From Liolophura sinensis (taxonomy: Eukaryota > Mollusca > Polyplacophora > Chitonida > Chitonidae), in NCBI RefSeq assembly GCF_032854445.1, contig NC_088307.1, positions 6,822,001 to 6,886,000 of the forward strand: a stretch of 64,000 nt of DNA. The letters run 5' to 3'. Made by a program: the position numbers and the translations under genes. Numbering within the stretch: position 1 is the stretch's first letter; each line of letters starts with the position of its first letter. Below are positions 33,790-44,679 of this stretch, piece by piece. Below the pieces are notes generated by a model. That model did not search any database and was not told the origin of the DNA. It saw nothing but the letters and a program-made list of their open reading frames with translations.

Positions 33790-34090
33790 TTAGTGTCAGC
33801 TTAGGTGTCCTAATTGTTAGCTTTCGCCTCGAAGCCTTAATCCGGTCGTATCATACCTAAGGCTTTAAAAATGATATTTGTTTGATGCCTCACTTGGTGC
33901 TCAGAACTGAGAGGTTAGATCAAGGAAACAGGACTGGTTAGCCAGAATAATGTGAATGGATGTGGAGTCATATATGCCTGGTGTCTTCGGCGTGATACTT
34001 CAGTGGTGGCAGCACTGTAACGCACATAATGACTCCTCGTCGTCACATGACGGAACAAGTACAATGTAAACCTCCCTCAAAGCATTACAT
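33790..34090 (+). repeat. Family C SINE
   Basis: Counterpart of 13,460-13,790, with an internal deletion that removes the GGCGGCATG part of the body. Confidence 0.65.
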
Positions 34091-34572
34091 TACATTTTAC
34101 TATTCTAAGCAACGATTTAACTGACAATTCCATCATTAATTTGGTGGGGGAAGGGGGGGGGGGACTTAAACATGTCACCACTACGCCGCTTTGATATAGC
34201 ATCTGACGTGTCCTATATATTTCGCCTTGTAGCATTTGTTAAGTCTTAATGCGTCGTGTGACATTTTCCATATTTTATTATCTGTACCACAAAAACTAGT
34301 GTGTCAGGGATATCCCATCAAACGGTTTCACTCTTCAGTTTCTGACATTTTACATATTGTTGTTTTTATCACCTTAACCGACAGCTGCAAATGCACGTGA
34401 TGTCTCTCAAACCCTGCTGTTAAGTGTCTGCGGCGTTATAAGCGTACCATCATGAGCATGGTAGTGCATGCGTACCAATATGAAAAGTTGCTTCAAAATA
34501 AATGCACCAAACCAGAGACGGAATGTTCACTTGGGTTAGCCTTTAGCTAAGCTTATTATTTAAAGCTTAAAG

Positions 34573-34931
34573 TGAGTGAGTGCTTGGGGTTTAACGTCGT
34601 ACTCAACAATTTTTCAGTCATATGACGACGAAGGAATCATTAGGGTGCATGTACGTGTAATGTGCCTCCTTGTTGCAGGATGGATTTCCACCGCTCTTTT
34701 ATTTAGTGCTGCTTCACTGAGACGCCTTACCGAAGGCAAGTAAGTCGCCCCGCCCGAGTCATTATACTGATACGGGTCAACCAGTCGTTGCACTATCCCC
34801 TTCATGCTGAGCGCCAAGCGAGGAAGTTACAACTTCCTCTTTTAAAGTCTTAGGTGTGACTCGATCAAGGATTGATCCTGGATCTACCGGTCCCGAAGCG
34901 GACGCTCTACCAACTGTGCTATCCGGGCCGG
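34573..34931 (-). repeat. Full-length family B SINE with 17-bp target duplication
   Basis: Minus-strand head CCGGCCCGGATAGCACAGTT (box A) and GGATCAATCCTTGATCGAG, body with GCGAGGAAGTTACAACTTCC complement, and tail ending CACTCACTCACTT. Flanked by TTATTTAAAGCTTAAAG on both sides (34,556-34,572 and 34,932-34,948). The same locus is empty at about 14,268-14,284 and near 6,465, so it inserted after duplication. Confidence 0.9.
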
Positions 34932-36518
34932 TTATTTAAAGCTTAAAGGAAATACTTGGGCCATATCCTTAAAAAAAAGCAAAATATATTTCCATTACAT
35001 CGTCAGGTGAACTTTTAACCTTCTTTTGTTTTCTCTGTTTGTCTGTATATTAACATTATATTTGTCATTCTTTATTCCCAGAGAGAGAGAGGCCGTATTT
35101 TACTTTTACATACAAATTACAATGTGAAATTAAAATAGGTGTAGATTTACCGCTGGCTTGTATTTTTGGTGTTTTTTTTTTTTTAATTTGCTAGATTATG
35201 TTTTGAAATTAATTTTGTCATGTTAATATACCAAACGCAGAATAATGAAATGGGATTTTTAGACTACGGGTTATGTTACTTAGGACCTTTAATGTAAGAA
35301 AGTGGCCCGTAGCTATTTCTCATACAAAGTACTACCTCGATCATGGCTTAGTTCTGATTAGTTTGTCTGTACTGACATTGGAAAAAAATACAAACGAGCC
35401 TAACCCCGGGCTGACAAATGATAATGAAACACTTTTTATTAAGATGGCCCCAAATTTATATGGTTTATATAATTTCGTCTCCTTATAAACCGGGTTTTCT
35501 GTCAAGTTTTCATTTAGCAGTCAGACATCACAGCGTCGTGCTACAGTCACCGTTACTTCCTACACGGTATTTGACGGCAAGGACACAAATCCTGTTTTAG
35601 TCACGTGTTTCATACACGGTGATTGACGGTAAGGGCTCAAATCCTGTTTTAGTGACTTATGTCGTACATGATCTTTGAGGTAAGGACGCACTCCCGATGA
35701 CACTTGTTTCCCACATGGTGTTTGACGGTAAGGACACAAAATCCCAAGTCACTTGTTTCGCACGGTAATCACACACATCTTGAAGCCACCTGTTTGCTAC
35801 ACGGTAATTATCATTAGATTGTCATTAGGTGTCTGTACACATTATTTGTATAACTATTTCCCTCATGCAAGCACTCGTCCTGTATATTCCAGTGTCACTG
35901 TACAGACTGGGTTTACAGGGTGCCATGCCTCGTGTCTCCGACATGGCGGCTTCTTGAGACGGCACTATAACCGTATATCCGTATGATCATACTGTCGTCA
36001 CTGTTTTAGTTTTACTGTCTGTTCTGTAGTCTTTCATATTGTATTCCTGCATAAACCAGGATTCTGCACGTTGATTACACATCCCCGAGGCCTGGTCTCT
36101 TTGCATTGTTTTAATGTTATTGCTTGTTGACTGTGCTGACCATACAGCACGCTGAGTAGAACTAGACCAGTGACGTCTAATAGATTGCAATTTACATCGA
36201 TGCATTTTTGTTACCTAGTGTCGGCTATAGCTATGGTGTTAGGGGGCTACTATTCATGCATTTATATGAACAGTTAGAATAAAACCCTAATTGAGGTAAA
36301 CTGACAAGAGACCGTATGCTACCATCTGCTATCATACTATCGTCACTGCTCTGGATTTACTCCCTCTGCTGTACGTCTATCACACTGTCGTCACTGCTCT
36401 GGATTTACTACTATGATGTAAGTCTTTTATACTGAGATTAATCTGCAACCAGAAGATATTTACAAATGTTCAAAATGATATTAAAATAGTCCAAAAATGA
36501 GATATCGACGGAGGAATC

Positions 36519-36520
<2 letters not shown>

Positions 36521-36561
<41 letters not shown>

Positions 36562-36600
36562 AATAAATAAATAAATAAAATAAAATAAATAAATAAATAT
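36521..36600 (+). repeat. (AAAT)n microsatellite
   Basis: About 19 units of AAAT with two AAAATAAAT interruptions. Could be the remains of a SINE tail, but no SINE body adjoins it. Confidence 0.9.
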
Positions 36601-36700
36601 ATTTTTGGATATGGCTTTCAATGCATGGTCTCTCCACTGACGCTCATATATCCCTTGGACATTCCTTCGTTTTAAACCCCTAGATAGATACAAGCTATCG

Positions 36701-36946
36701 TATTTACATTGCGCTTTGCCATTCTGCCAAACTTCAATAACACTCAGTACATAGGTTAAACCCCATGACAAACAAGCTACCATATTTACATTGCGCTTTG
36801 CCATTCTACCAAACTCTAATAACACTGAGTACATAGGTTAAACCCCATGACAAACAAGCTACCGTATTTACATTGCGCTTTGCCATTCTGCCAAACTACA
36901 ATAACATTGAATACATTGGTTAAACCTCTATGTATTATCATGCGCT
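36701..36946 (+). repeat. 82-bp direct repeat, three copies
   Basis: TATTTACATTGCGCTTTGCC starts at 36,701, 36,783 and 36,865, each followed by TAATAACACT(C/G)AGTACAT-like and GGTTAAACCCCATGACAAAC parts. The third copy is the most diverged. Confidence 0.85.
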
Positions 36947-37299
36947 TACCCATGTTACTTGGGTATTCAGGGGTTAATAAAACTTGCCACCCTGTCCGTC
37001 GCATGTCCCGAGGGGATGGGTGGGGATGTAGAGATTTTCACCATTCTCCCAGGACAGTCCACCAGTCAGTACACCTATAGAACAGCGCATTTTATATTAC
37101 GGTAGGAGTTTAGACCCGTCGTTTAAGAAAATCTCATTGAATACATATGTATATATATATATATATATACATACGTAATTTAATGTGGGCCAATCGGGTT
37201 CTGTAAATCAAAACGTTACGCGCGCCGACCGCTTTGAGAAACAGTCCACTGTATATCGATCCCCAAAATTCATACATTTATCCCAGATATCCCATTTAT

Positions 37300-37415
37300 T
37301 ATTTATTTATTTACGTATTTATTTATCTGGGGTTTTACACAGTGCTGAAGAATCTTTCACTTATACCACGGCAGCCTGGGTTATAGTGAAAGGAAACCGG
37401 GCAGAGTCCGCGTAT
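37300..37415 (-). repeat. Diverged family A SINE remnant
   Basis: (TTTA)n, GGGGTTTTACACAGTGCTGA, ATCTTTCACTTATACCACGG and GAAACCGGGCAGAGTCCG: complement of tail and body, head missing. Confidence 0.6.
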
Positions 37416-38689
37416 TTAAAACATTTATGAATTAAATAGTGAAACTGTTCTTTCTTAAATTAAATTTGAAGACCTATTGAAGTCAAGTATATATTATAAA
37501 ATAATATATATTTCCTGTTCCTTTTGTGGAAATTATATATATGCAGGCCTAAATGTATTTCAACATTTTAGTCAAAAGAATGAAATAGCATAAAATATGC
37601 TCTACCAAAAAAGAAGGGCATGTGTGGCACAAGTCGGTGCCACTAGATACCGAGATCAACGTCCACTTGGGATATAGTGTCACCGCTGAATGAGAGTTTG
37701 TTCCTTATTTTATACTCGCTAGCATTGGGACTTTCTCAATGTGTAACTTGACTGAAAATGAAAGTGCATTAAGCTGATTTAAAATGTGAAAATTCCCACA
37801 TGCGTTTCCTTTTTGGAACCCTTTAAGCCAGCGTCAGTGGAAAGACCACTATAATTATACTGAAAACTGAAAACTATCTTTATTTCTTTTTACATTTTCG
37901 CAGGGATGTGACACTGCGTTGTTGTACTTTATTATTAACTGTGAATGAAATTTTTATGATGTTTACTTGGTCTAGTGCATTGTCATATAAATAAAAACGA
38001 GCTGTTCAAACGTTAAACAGGGCGTTCGAGACGTAAAGAACGTTTATGGTGTCATAAAACATATAAAAGGTCCCTGAACGTTCCTAATGTAGCGAAACCA
38101 AGCACATCCATTTACTTATATCATTAATTATGAAGATGATGATCTCATGTGGCCTTTTTGCCATACATAATGACTATGATATCTAGACTTACCTAAGTTC
38201 ACTGTCGCTCAGACTGTTTTTAACAATTTAATTCATATCCGCAGCATTTATTTATTTATCACCGTTAATCCAGGTAAAATACAAAAGAAGTCAGCGTGAA
38301 GAATAAAACTAGAGCAGCGACGACATGGAGATATTGGGTACCGCTGCTTTTTTTTTTCAAAGTTTTACTATTATCTTACTAGCCCAAATGATTATCTTTC
38401 ACAAAATGTCAGCCTCGTCTGTGTACCGGTTATTGCTCAAAATCGTTAGAGAAGTTATTAATATTTTTAAAGCCTTTTCAACTTTTAGAGTCATTTTAAT
38501 ACTGAAAATAGTACAGGCGAGTCTGATATTTACTCAGCTATTCTTTTGGCTAGGTATAAATGCAGTAAATTAGACTTGAATAGCGAATCTCCGGTATGGT
38601 CTCTTGGTCACTTCCTGGCTCTTTTTTTCTTCCTGTAAACCTCACAGTCATTGTCTACCCGAAATGCACTGTTTATACATATTTGTACA

Positions 38690-38937
38690 CTAAAAAGAAA
38701 AATAACTGTTCATTTTAACAGAAAGTCTGAGTGATGCTGGCAAGTATCCTGTTATTGTAGCAGATTGTTGTGTTAAAAATAACACACATTCTTTTATTTC
38801 AACAGAAGATTCCATTAGCCTAATAGGATATTGTGTTGAATATGGCAGAATATTGTTTTATAATAGCAGTCTACATTCTAGCATCACTCAGATAACAGAA
38901 TTTCTGTTAAAATTAACAGATTAATTTTTTGAGTGTA
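38690..38937 (+). mobile_element. Foldback MITE-like element, copy 2
   Basis: Left arm TTCATTTTAACAGAAAGTCT and GAGTGATGCTGGCAAG; right arm CTAGCATCACTCAGATAACA and TTCTGTTAAAATTAACAG. The arms pair over most of about 240 bp. Same position relative to the lectin first exons as copy 1. Confidence 0.65.
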
Positions 38938-39260
38938 TGTTTCCTTTTGCGTAATACACGAGCAGTATAACTCCGAAAGACTCATTTTGACTCAATGTTT
39001 CGGCACTTTATTTTGCCCTCATCAGGAGAACTGTTTGCTTTTGCTTTCTGATTAATTTCCTACACCCCAGATCATATTCATTTACCGCTTTCAAAAACAA
39101 AACAATGGTTTTCAGTGAAAAAGAGAGTCCAGGGTTGATTTCGTGCTCTTTGTTGAGGTATTTTTAGATAATGATATATATAACTGACCCGGATCCATTG
39201 TGTTAATTTCCCTTTTATTTTTTGCCTAGACTTGTCACCAATCCCGGACTTCGTGTTGCG

Positions 39261-39276
39261 ACAAAGAACATTAAAG
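39261..39276 (+). pseudogene. Destroyed alternative first exon of lectin gene 2
   Basis: Counterpart of 17,547-17,566. The ATG has become ACA and the last five exon bases with the donor GT are deleted (ACAAAGAACATTAAA runs directly into GTTAAG). Only the downstream first exon at 39,400 can start gene 2. Confidence 0.7.
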
Positions 39277-39399
39277 TTAAGTTAATTCTTGGTAAGTCTC
39301 TCGAAAAAAATGCTCACATGCTCTACACGTTACCACGAATGCAGAGCTGTCTCATCCGACGACTAGTCAGTAATCCAGTCTCTCGTCCGCTGCTGTACA

Positions 39400-42300
39400 A
39401 TGAAGACAGTTAAACTATGGTAAGTTTGCTTTCACTTCATGGTTACATATTAATGGATGCTTGAGAGTAATAATCACATGTTTGACACAGATCTTTGGAA
39501 AATGAATGTAACATATCAAGAAACCTCTCGATCTTAATCACCGGTTTTCAGATACCATAGGGCAGATGTCAGATCTGATGGTGCACATGTGTGTGCCTCG
39601 ATTGCATGGTAATGGGTAGGGGTGCACAAATTTTGACGTGTGAAAGTCACAATTAACATATGGCTTTTTTGTCATAGAGGAGGTTAGTGTTGCTTTTGAA
39701 ATTAAAATGACGGCATAAGAAGAGAAAACTTTCATACAGAAATTCTGTAACTTTTGTCGCTTTTTGTTGTCCATCACTTGTGTTAACATGGAGGCAGAGC
39801 TGGTTAAGTGTCAGTTAAAGCTAGACCCACATTCATGGCCCGCCTATAATTGCCAAAGAGCGTCTCTTCAAACTATTAAGTCTGTGTGGCGTTAAGTCAT
39901 ATTATTTATTTATATTTTTTTTATTTCATTGGTGTTTTACGCCATACTAAAAAATAATTCACTTATACGACGGCGGCGAGCATTATGGTGGAAGGGAACC
40001 GGGTACAGCCCTGGGGAAACCCACGACCATCCGCAGGTTGGTGTCAGACCTTCCCACGTACAGCCGGAGAGGAAGCCAGCATGAGCTGGACTTGAACTCA
40101 CAGAGACCGCATTGGCTTCTGGGTCATTATGCTGAGCTAGCGCGCTAACCAACTGAGCCACGGAGGCCCCTAAGCCATAATAATCATGCAAACTAAACTC
40201 GACCACTTCGGTGATCTAGTGGTTAGAGCGTCGGCTTCGAAGTCGGAAGGCCAGGATCAAGCCTGGGTAGAGTCATACTTCAGGACTTCAAAGGACTTTA
40301 AAAATGGTACTTTTTGCTGCCTTACTTGGCTCTCACCGATAATAGGTTAGAGCAAGGAAACAGGACTGGTTGGCCCAGTGTCATGATAATGTGACATGTC
40401 ATGTCTGGTGAGGTGTCATGTCTGGTGTCTCTGGCATGATTCTTTAGTGGCGGCAGCACTTTGGCGGCATGAAAACACAGTATATGTACCTGATGACACT
40501 TTGCCGTCATATGACTGAAATGTTGTTGAGTACGACCTTAAGCCCCAAGCATACATATATATCAACTCAACCAGCTACCATCAAGCAGTTGTACGATTGT
40601 GTATCTTAAAGCCACTGTGCTAATTCGCAATTGTTACATATATCGTTGAGCCCAAAACTGATCTGTACTCAAATAGAAACTCAAGCAGAAGCTTTTCACT
40701 CCCCGACTTTTCTAACCAGACGAGTTTGGCTATGTTGAAATTCATATAATTTAATCTGTTCCTGTTAATTAAATCTGTTCCTTGCAGCTTTTTGAGAAAG
40801 GATTTTTAACTTGTAACAACAGACGGTAAAATGTGCCACTGTCCTTAAATGTACAAAGAAAAACAGATAGTGCCTCCAGATTTTGGTAATTTTCCTCCAT
40901 TCTCTGGTTGTCGATGATAAATTTATTTCTTTAGTTTATTGGTATTTTACACCGTAATCAAGAATACTTCACCTATTCGACGGCGGCCAGCATTATGGTG
41001 GGAGGAAACCGGACAGCTCATGTTGGCTTCCCCGGAAGGTCTGTGGGAAACCCACGCCCATCCGTAAATTGCTGGAAGACCTTCCCACGGACCTTCCGGG
41101 GAAGCCAACATGAACTGGACTTGAACTCACGGTGACAGCATTGCTGGTATGCTCCTAGGCCATTGCGCCGTGTTGGTGTGCTGACCACCTCTGCCACGCA
41201 GGCCACAATTCATGATAAAGATGTAACTGGAATACTACCAATAATTTGTTGATCAGTATTCATTCATTCATTCATTCATTAAAGGTTGACGTCTTTTTAC
41301 AGGTTCGTTTTGGCCCTCGTTATCTCCACGGAGATCAACTTTGGCTCCTCTGTCCAGCCTCACCAAGAATACCTGCGATGGCTGTTCCAAAGATTTCGGC
41401 AGGTCTTCTGGAACCAGGGCAGCCGGATCCGTCAATTCGCCGTGATCACCCTGGAGCAGCTGAACGCTTTCCCAAATCCCGATCCCAATACACTACCGCT
41501 CGCCTTCCCGGATGATTGGAACGCTGCGTACTACGCAGATACGATCCCGGAGCACACGGAACCAGTACTGTTTGAGCGACTTCGACAGCAGATTCTGGAT
41601 TACCTTCAAGAAACGAACAATCTCCCAACAAACATCTACCTGTTTACCTACAACATTCCCTGTCCCTTCTGCACGCAGACGATCGTGCACTTTGTGGAGA
41701 ACGTCATACCGGACACGATTCGACAATTCGTTCGACAGCGGCCACAGTACAACGGTGCACTTGCGCAGATCGCAAGAATGAACTTCCGGATTGGCTGGAA
41801 CACGCAGCGAGGCAACCAGGATTTCACCTTGGCCACGTTAGAAGATTTTAGGGACACAACCGACAATACCGACGTACCGAACATCATCATGTACGCCGGG
41901 CTTACACTGAATGGTGGCGTCTGCAACGCCAACTTCAACGGACGTAGGAAACGCCAGACTTCCTCCCAATACCTGACCACGGAGTGGAAGCTTGTTTCTG
42001 GAGGCTTGAAACACATATCTGCCGGAGACAGTGGTGTGTGGGGGGTGAACAAAAAAGATGAAATCTTCTACAAAGCCAACACCTATGGCGTGAGCGACGC
42101 TACTGGAGACGAATGGATCCGTGTGTCGGGAGGGTTACGTCAGGTTGATGTTGGCTATAACACGATTTGGGGAGTGAACAAAAACAACGACGTCTACCAG
42201 AGGATCGGAATCTCGAAATCCAACCCCATTGGGCAAAACTGGCAACACATTCCGGAACAGAAGCTTTCTCACATCAGCGTCAGCCAGAAAGGTCATGTGT

Positions 42301-43511
42301 GGGGGGTGAGCACGGCCGGTCAGCCAATATGGCGGCAGGGGGAATGCCAGACGTGTAGACAAGGGAGAACCTGGCAAGCGATTTCCGGCGTCTTGAAGCA
42401 GATATCCGTCGGCTATGCTGGCGTTTGGGGCGTAAACAACGACAACGAGATTTTCTACAGAGAGGGTACTTTCGGAGACAAGTATGGGTCAGGCTCTAAG
42501 TGGACCAGAGTGAGCGGTAGTCTGAAATACGTCACATCCGGTGGCGGCCTTGTTTGGGGTGTGAATGAGAACGACCAAATTTACGCTCGCCGCGGTATTT
42601 CCAACAAAACACCTACGGGGCTGTATTGGATCCGAATTGACGGTGGACTCAAACAAATCGAAGTGTCCCTCCGCAGCGTTTGGGGAGTCAATGAAAACGA
42701 CCAAATCTATGGCCGCTTGGCAACGTTCGCCTTTGACTTGAGGGACAATTCAGAAATTTGGGATAAGATATCTGGCAAGGCCAAACACGTGTCTACAGGA
42801 AACAGTGGTTTGTGGGCTGTAAACAACAACGACCAAGTGTTTTACCGCTACGCAACTTACGGGGCGAACAGAAACAGTAAAGGATCAGGGGATTGGCTAG
42901 AGGTGGGCGGTAGTCTGACCCAGCTGGACGTGGGGCACCGCGTCGTGTGGGGAGTAAACAGAGAGAATAAAATCTACATTCGTCGTGGAATCAGCGCTGA
43001 CCGACCTTGGGGGTCCAGTTGGCAGGGCTTGGATGGACTGTTGAAACACGTCTCCGTGAGTCCCCTGGGCTTTGTGTGGGGTGTCAATAAAAATGACGAG
43101 ATTTTCCGCCGTGTAGGGGCCAAAAACAGCAACCCAGCAGGGAATTCGTGGAGGAAAATTTCGGGGTCCTTGAAGCAGATATCCGTAGGCAATGCCGGTG
43201 TCTGGGGAGTCAACAAGAAAAATGAGATATTTTACCGGGTTGGGACGGCTCAAGCGACTATTGCCAGTGATGGTTCAAGCTGGAAGAAGATTGAAGGCGG
43301 CCTCAAGTACATCAGTTCGGGCGGAGGCGTGGTTTGGGGTGTCAACAAAGACGATGAAATCTTTTATAGAGAGGGAATAACCGCGGGAAATCCCACGGGA
43401 TCCAGGTGGCGCTCCGTTCCCGGTCGCCTGTCCCAGGTCGAGACATATGATGGAGACGATGGAGTTTGGGGAGTCAACAAGAAACAAGAAATCTACGGAC
43501 ATGCGTGCTAA
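39400..43511 (+). CDS. Secreted tectonin-repeat lectin with N-terminal deaminase-like domain, gene 2
   Basis: Join of 39,400-39,419 and 41,303-43,511, 742 residues, same exon phase, acceptor (TCTTTTTACAG) and donor (GTAAGT) as gene 1. Start reads MKTVKLWFVLALVISTE. The HxE (91-93), PCxxC (126-130) and RRKR (221-224) features and twelve tectonin repeats are all kept. Differences from gene 1 are uneven: the N-terminal domain has about a dozen substitutions, repeats 1-3 differ strongly, repeats 4-8 are nearly identical at the DNA level, and the end differs at a few sites. Only one first exon is usable here. A long (AT)n lies in the 3' flank, and AATAAA at 43,944 is a possible poly(A) signal. The frame could be read further upstream from TTG at 41,286, but that would run through the acceptor and is not a start in animals. 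Confidence 0.85.
39925..40170 (-). repeat. Family A SINE in lectin intron, unit 2
   Basis: Full complement of tail, body and head (AACCAACTGAGCCACGGAGG). Counterpart of 18,205; more complete here. Confidence 0.85.
40201..40560 (+). repeat. Family C SINE in lectin intron, unit 2
   Basis: GACCACTTCGGTGATCTAGT head, CCAGGATCAAGCCTGGGTAG, and tail TCATATGACTGAAATGTTG. Counterpart of 18,421 and 2,690. Confidence 0.85.
40930..41205 (-). repeat. Family A SINE variant near the acceptor, unit 2
   Basis: Complement of tail (CACCGTAATCAAGAATACTT) and body. The middle repeats the GGACCTTCCGGGGAAGCC / CCCCGGAAGGTC phrase in inverted form. Head ends CTGCCACGCAGGCC. Counterpart of 19,150. Confidence 0.75.
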
Positions 43512-43828
43512 CAAATTCCCCTCTGGTTGTGTCCCATGCTGTATTGTAGGTCAATTTAATGGAGGCGCCTTTTCAGCATACTATTATCCACATATTTTGA
43601 ATACATAGGTAGAAGTTACTCTACAGAATTCTGTACTCCACATTGTCATGCATTTTAAATCAGGCGCGTTTTATTGCGTACCATGAGTGACATATTTCGG
43701 AAATTTTGGCAAAAACTAGTAAACGGAAAATGCTCTTGAAATCATCTTGAAGAATTGTTGTCAATAAGTTTAATGAATTTAATAAGGCGAGTAGTTTGAA
43801 ACTTTTGATGACTAAATTTACACATATG

Positions 43829-43910
<82 letters not shown>

Positions 43911-43935
43911 TTCTACAATATATATATATATATTA
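43829..43935. repeat. (AT)n microsatellite downstream of lectin gene 2
   Basis: About 39 AT units, a short break, then a second short (AT)n. The counterpart in unit 1 (about 21,965) is only a few units long. Confidence 0.95.
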
Positions 43936-44217
43936 TAGAATCAAATAAAAATTATTTTTGCCTCGTATTTTGCCTTTGTTGTTGACACTGGGTTATTTAC
44001 CTCCTGTACAAGAAGCTGGATGTGGGGCGTGGATTGGCGACTATCACGGAAAGCTGGAAGTCATCCCGCACTGATTGGAAGTTATTCCACACTGACTGGA
44101 AGTAATCCTACAATTACTGATAAATTGTTATCAGTAATTACAGACAAATATATTTAGAAATAGAAAACATATAGATCCTGATCCCAAAACTGCAGGGCAG
44201 TAATGATATATTTATTT
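43936..44217 (+). other. 3' flank of lectin gene 2
   Basis: Matches 22,140-22,465. Contains a possible AATAAA and GGAAGTTATT/GGAAGTAATC repeats. No gene. Confidence 0.5.
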
Positions 44218-44460
44218 ATTTGACTGGTGTTTTACGCCGTACTCAAGAATATTCATTTATACATTTATTTGCACTTACATTATATACATTATGGTGGAAA
44301 GAAACTGGCCAGAACCCGGACGAAACCCACGACCATTTGCAGATAGCTGTGACCTTTCCACTTACGGCCGGAAAGGAAGCCAGCATGAGCTGGAATTGGT
44401 GAGAAGCTCCTGTGTCATTACGTCTCGCTAGCGCCATAACCAACTGAGCCACGGAGGCCA
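44218..44460 (-). repeat. Family A SINE downstream of lectin gene 2
   Basis: Complement of tail (ACGCCGTACTCAAGAATATT), body and head (AACCAACTGAGCCACGGAGG). Counterpart of 22,468. Confidence 0.8.
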
Positions 44461-44679
44461 CCGGCAGTCTTTTACGCCGCATGCAGGAATAGTTGACATA
44501 CACAGTAACAACTCAAGTTTAAAAACCTGTGTATTACAAAAGTTCTCCGTTCGGGATGAATTTTCAAAACTGTACTTTCAAGACAAATATTAAAATCTAA
44601 ACACCGAGCGTAAAGTGACGTATCATTTGACTATGACTGGAAGTTCCTTCGTCATTGGTTGATGTGACAAGAAACACCA

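Larger units (their letters stand above)
33160..36245 (+). repeat. Segment R, copy 2 (no gene)
   Basis: Collinear with 13,160-15,705 and, inverted, 5,200-7,090. Contains family B and C SINEs and a G-run at about 34,144-34,163. Near 36,190-36,240 it matches the complement of 5,200-5,260 that unit 1 has lost. Confidence 0.75.
36246..38290. other. Unit-2-specific stretch, repeats only
   Basis: Not matched elsewhere in the window. Holds an (AAAT)n tract, an 82-bp triplicate, a short (AT)n at 37,140-37,170 and a family A SINE remnant at about 37,300-37,415. No gene supported. Confidence 0.6.

Noticed and set aside
41286-41303. TTG-initiated start of the lectin frame (also 19,453 in gene 1)
   Set aside because: TTG is not a normal start in animals, and the codons before 41,303 are the splice acceptor. 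The 20-nt upstream exon explains the start better.
42897-43253. Minus-strand open frames inside the lectin exons
   Set aside because: Shadows of the repetitive, stop-poor lectin coding sequence.
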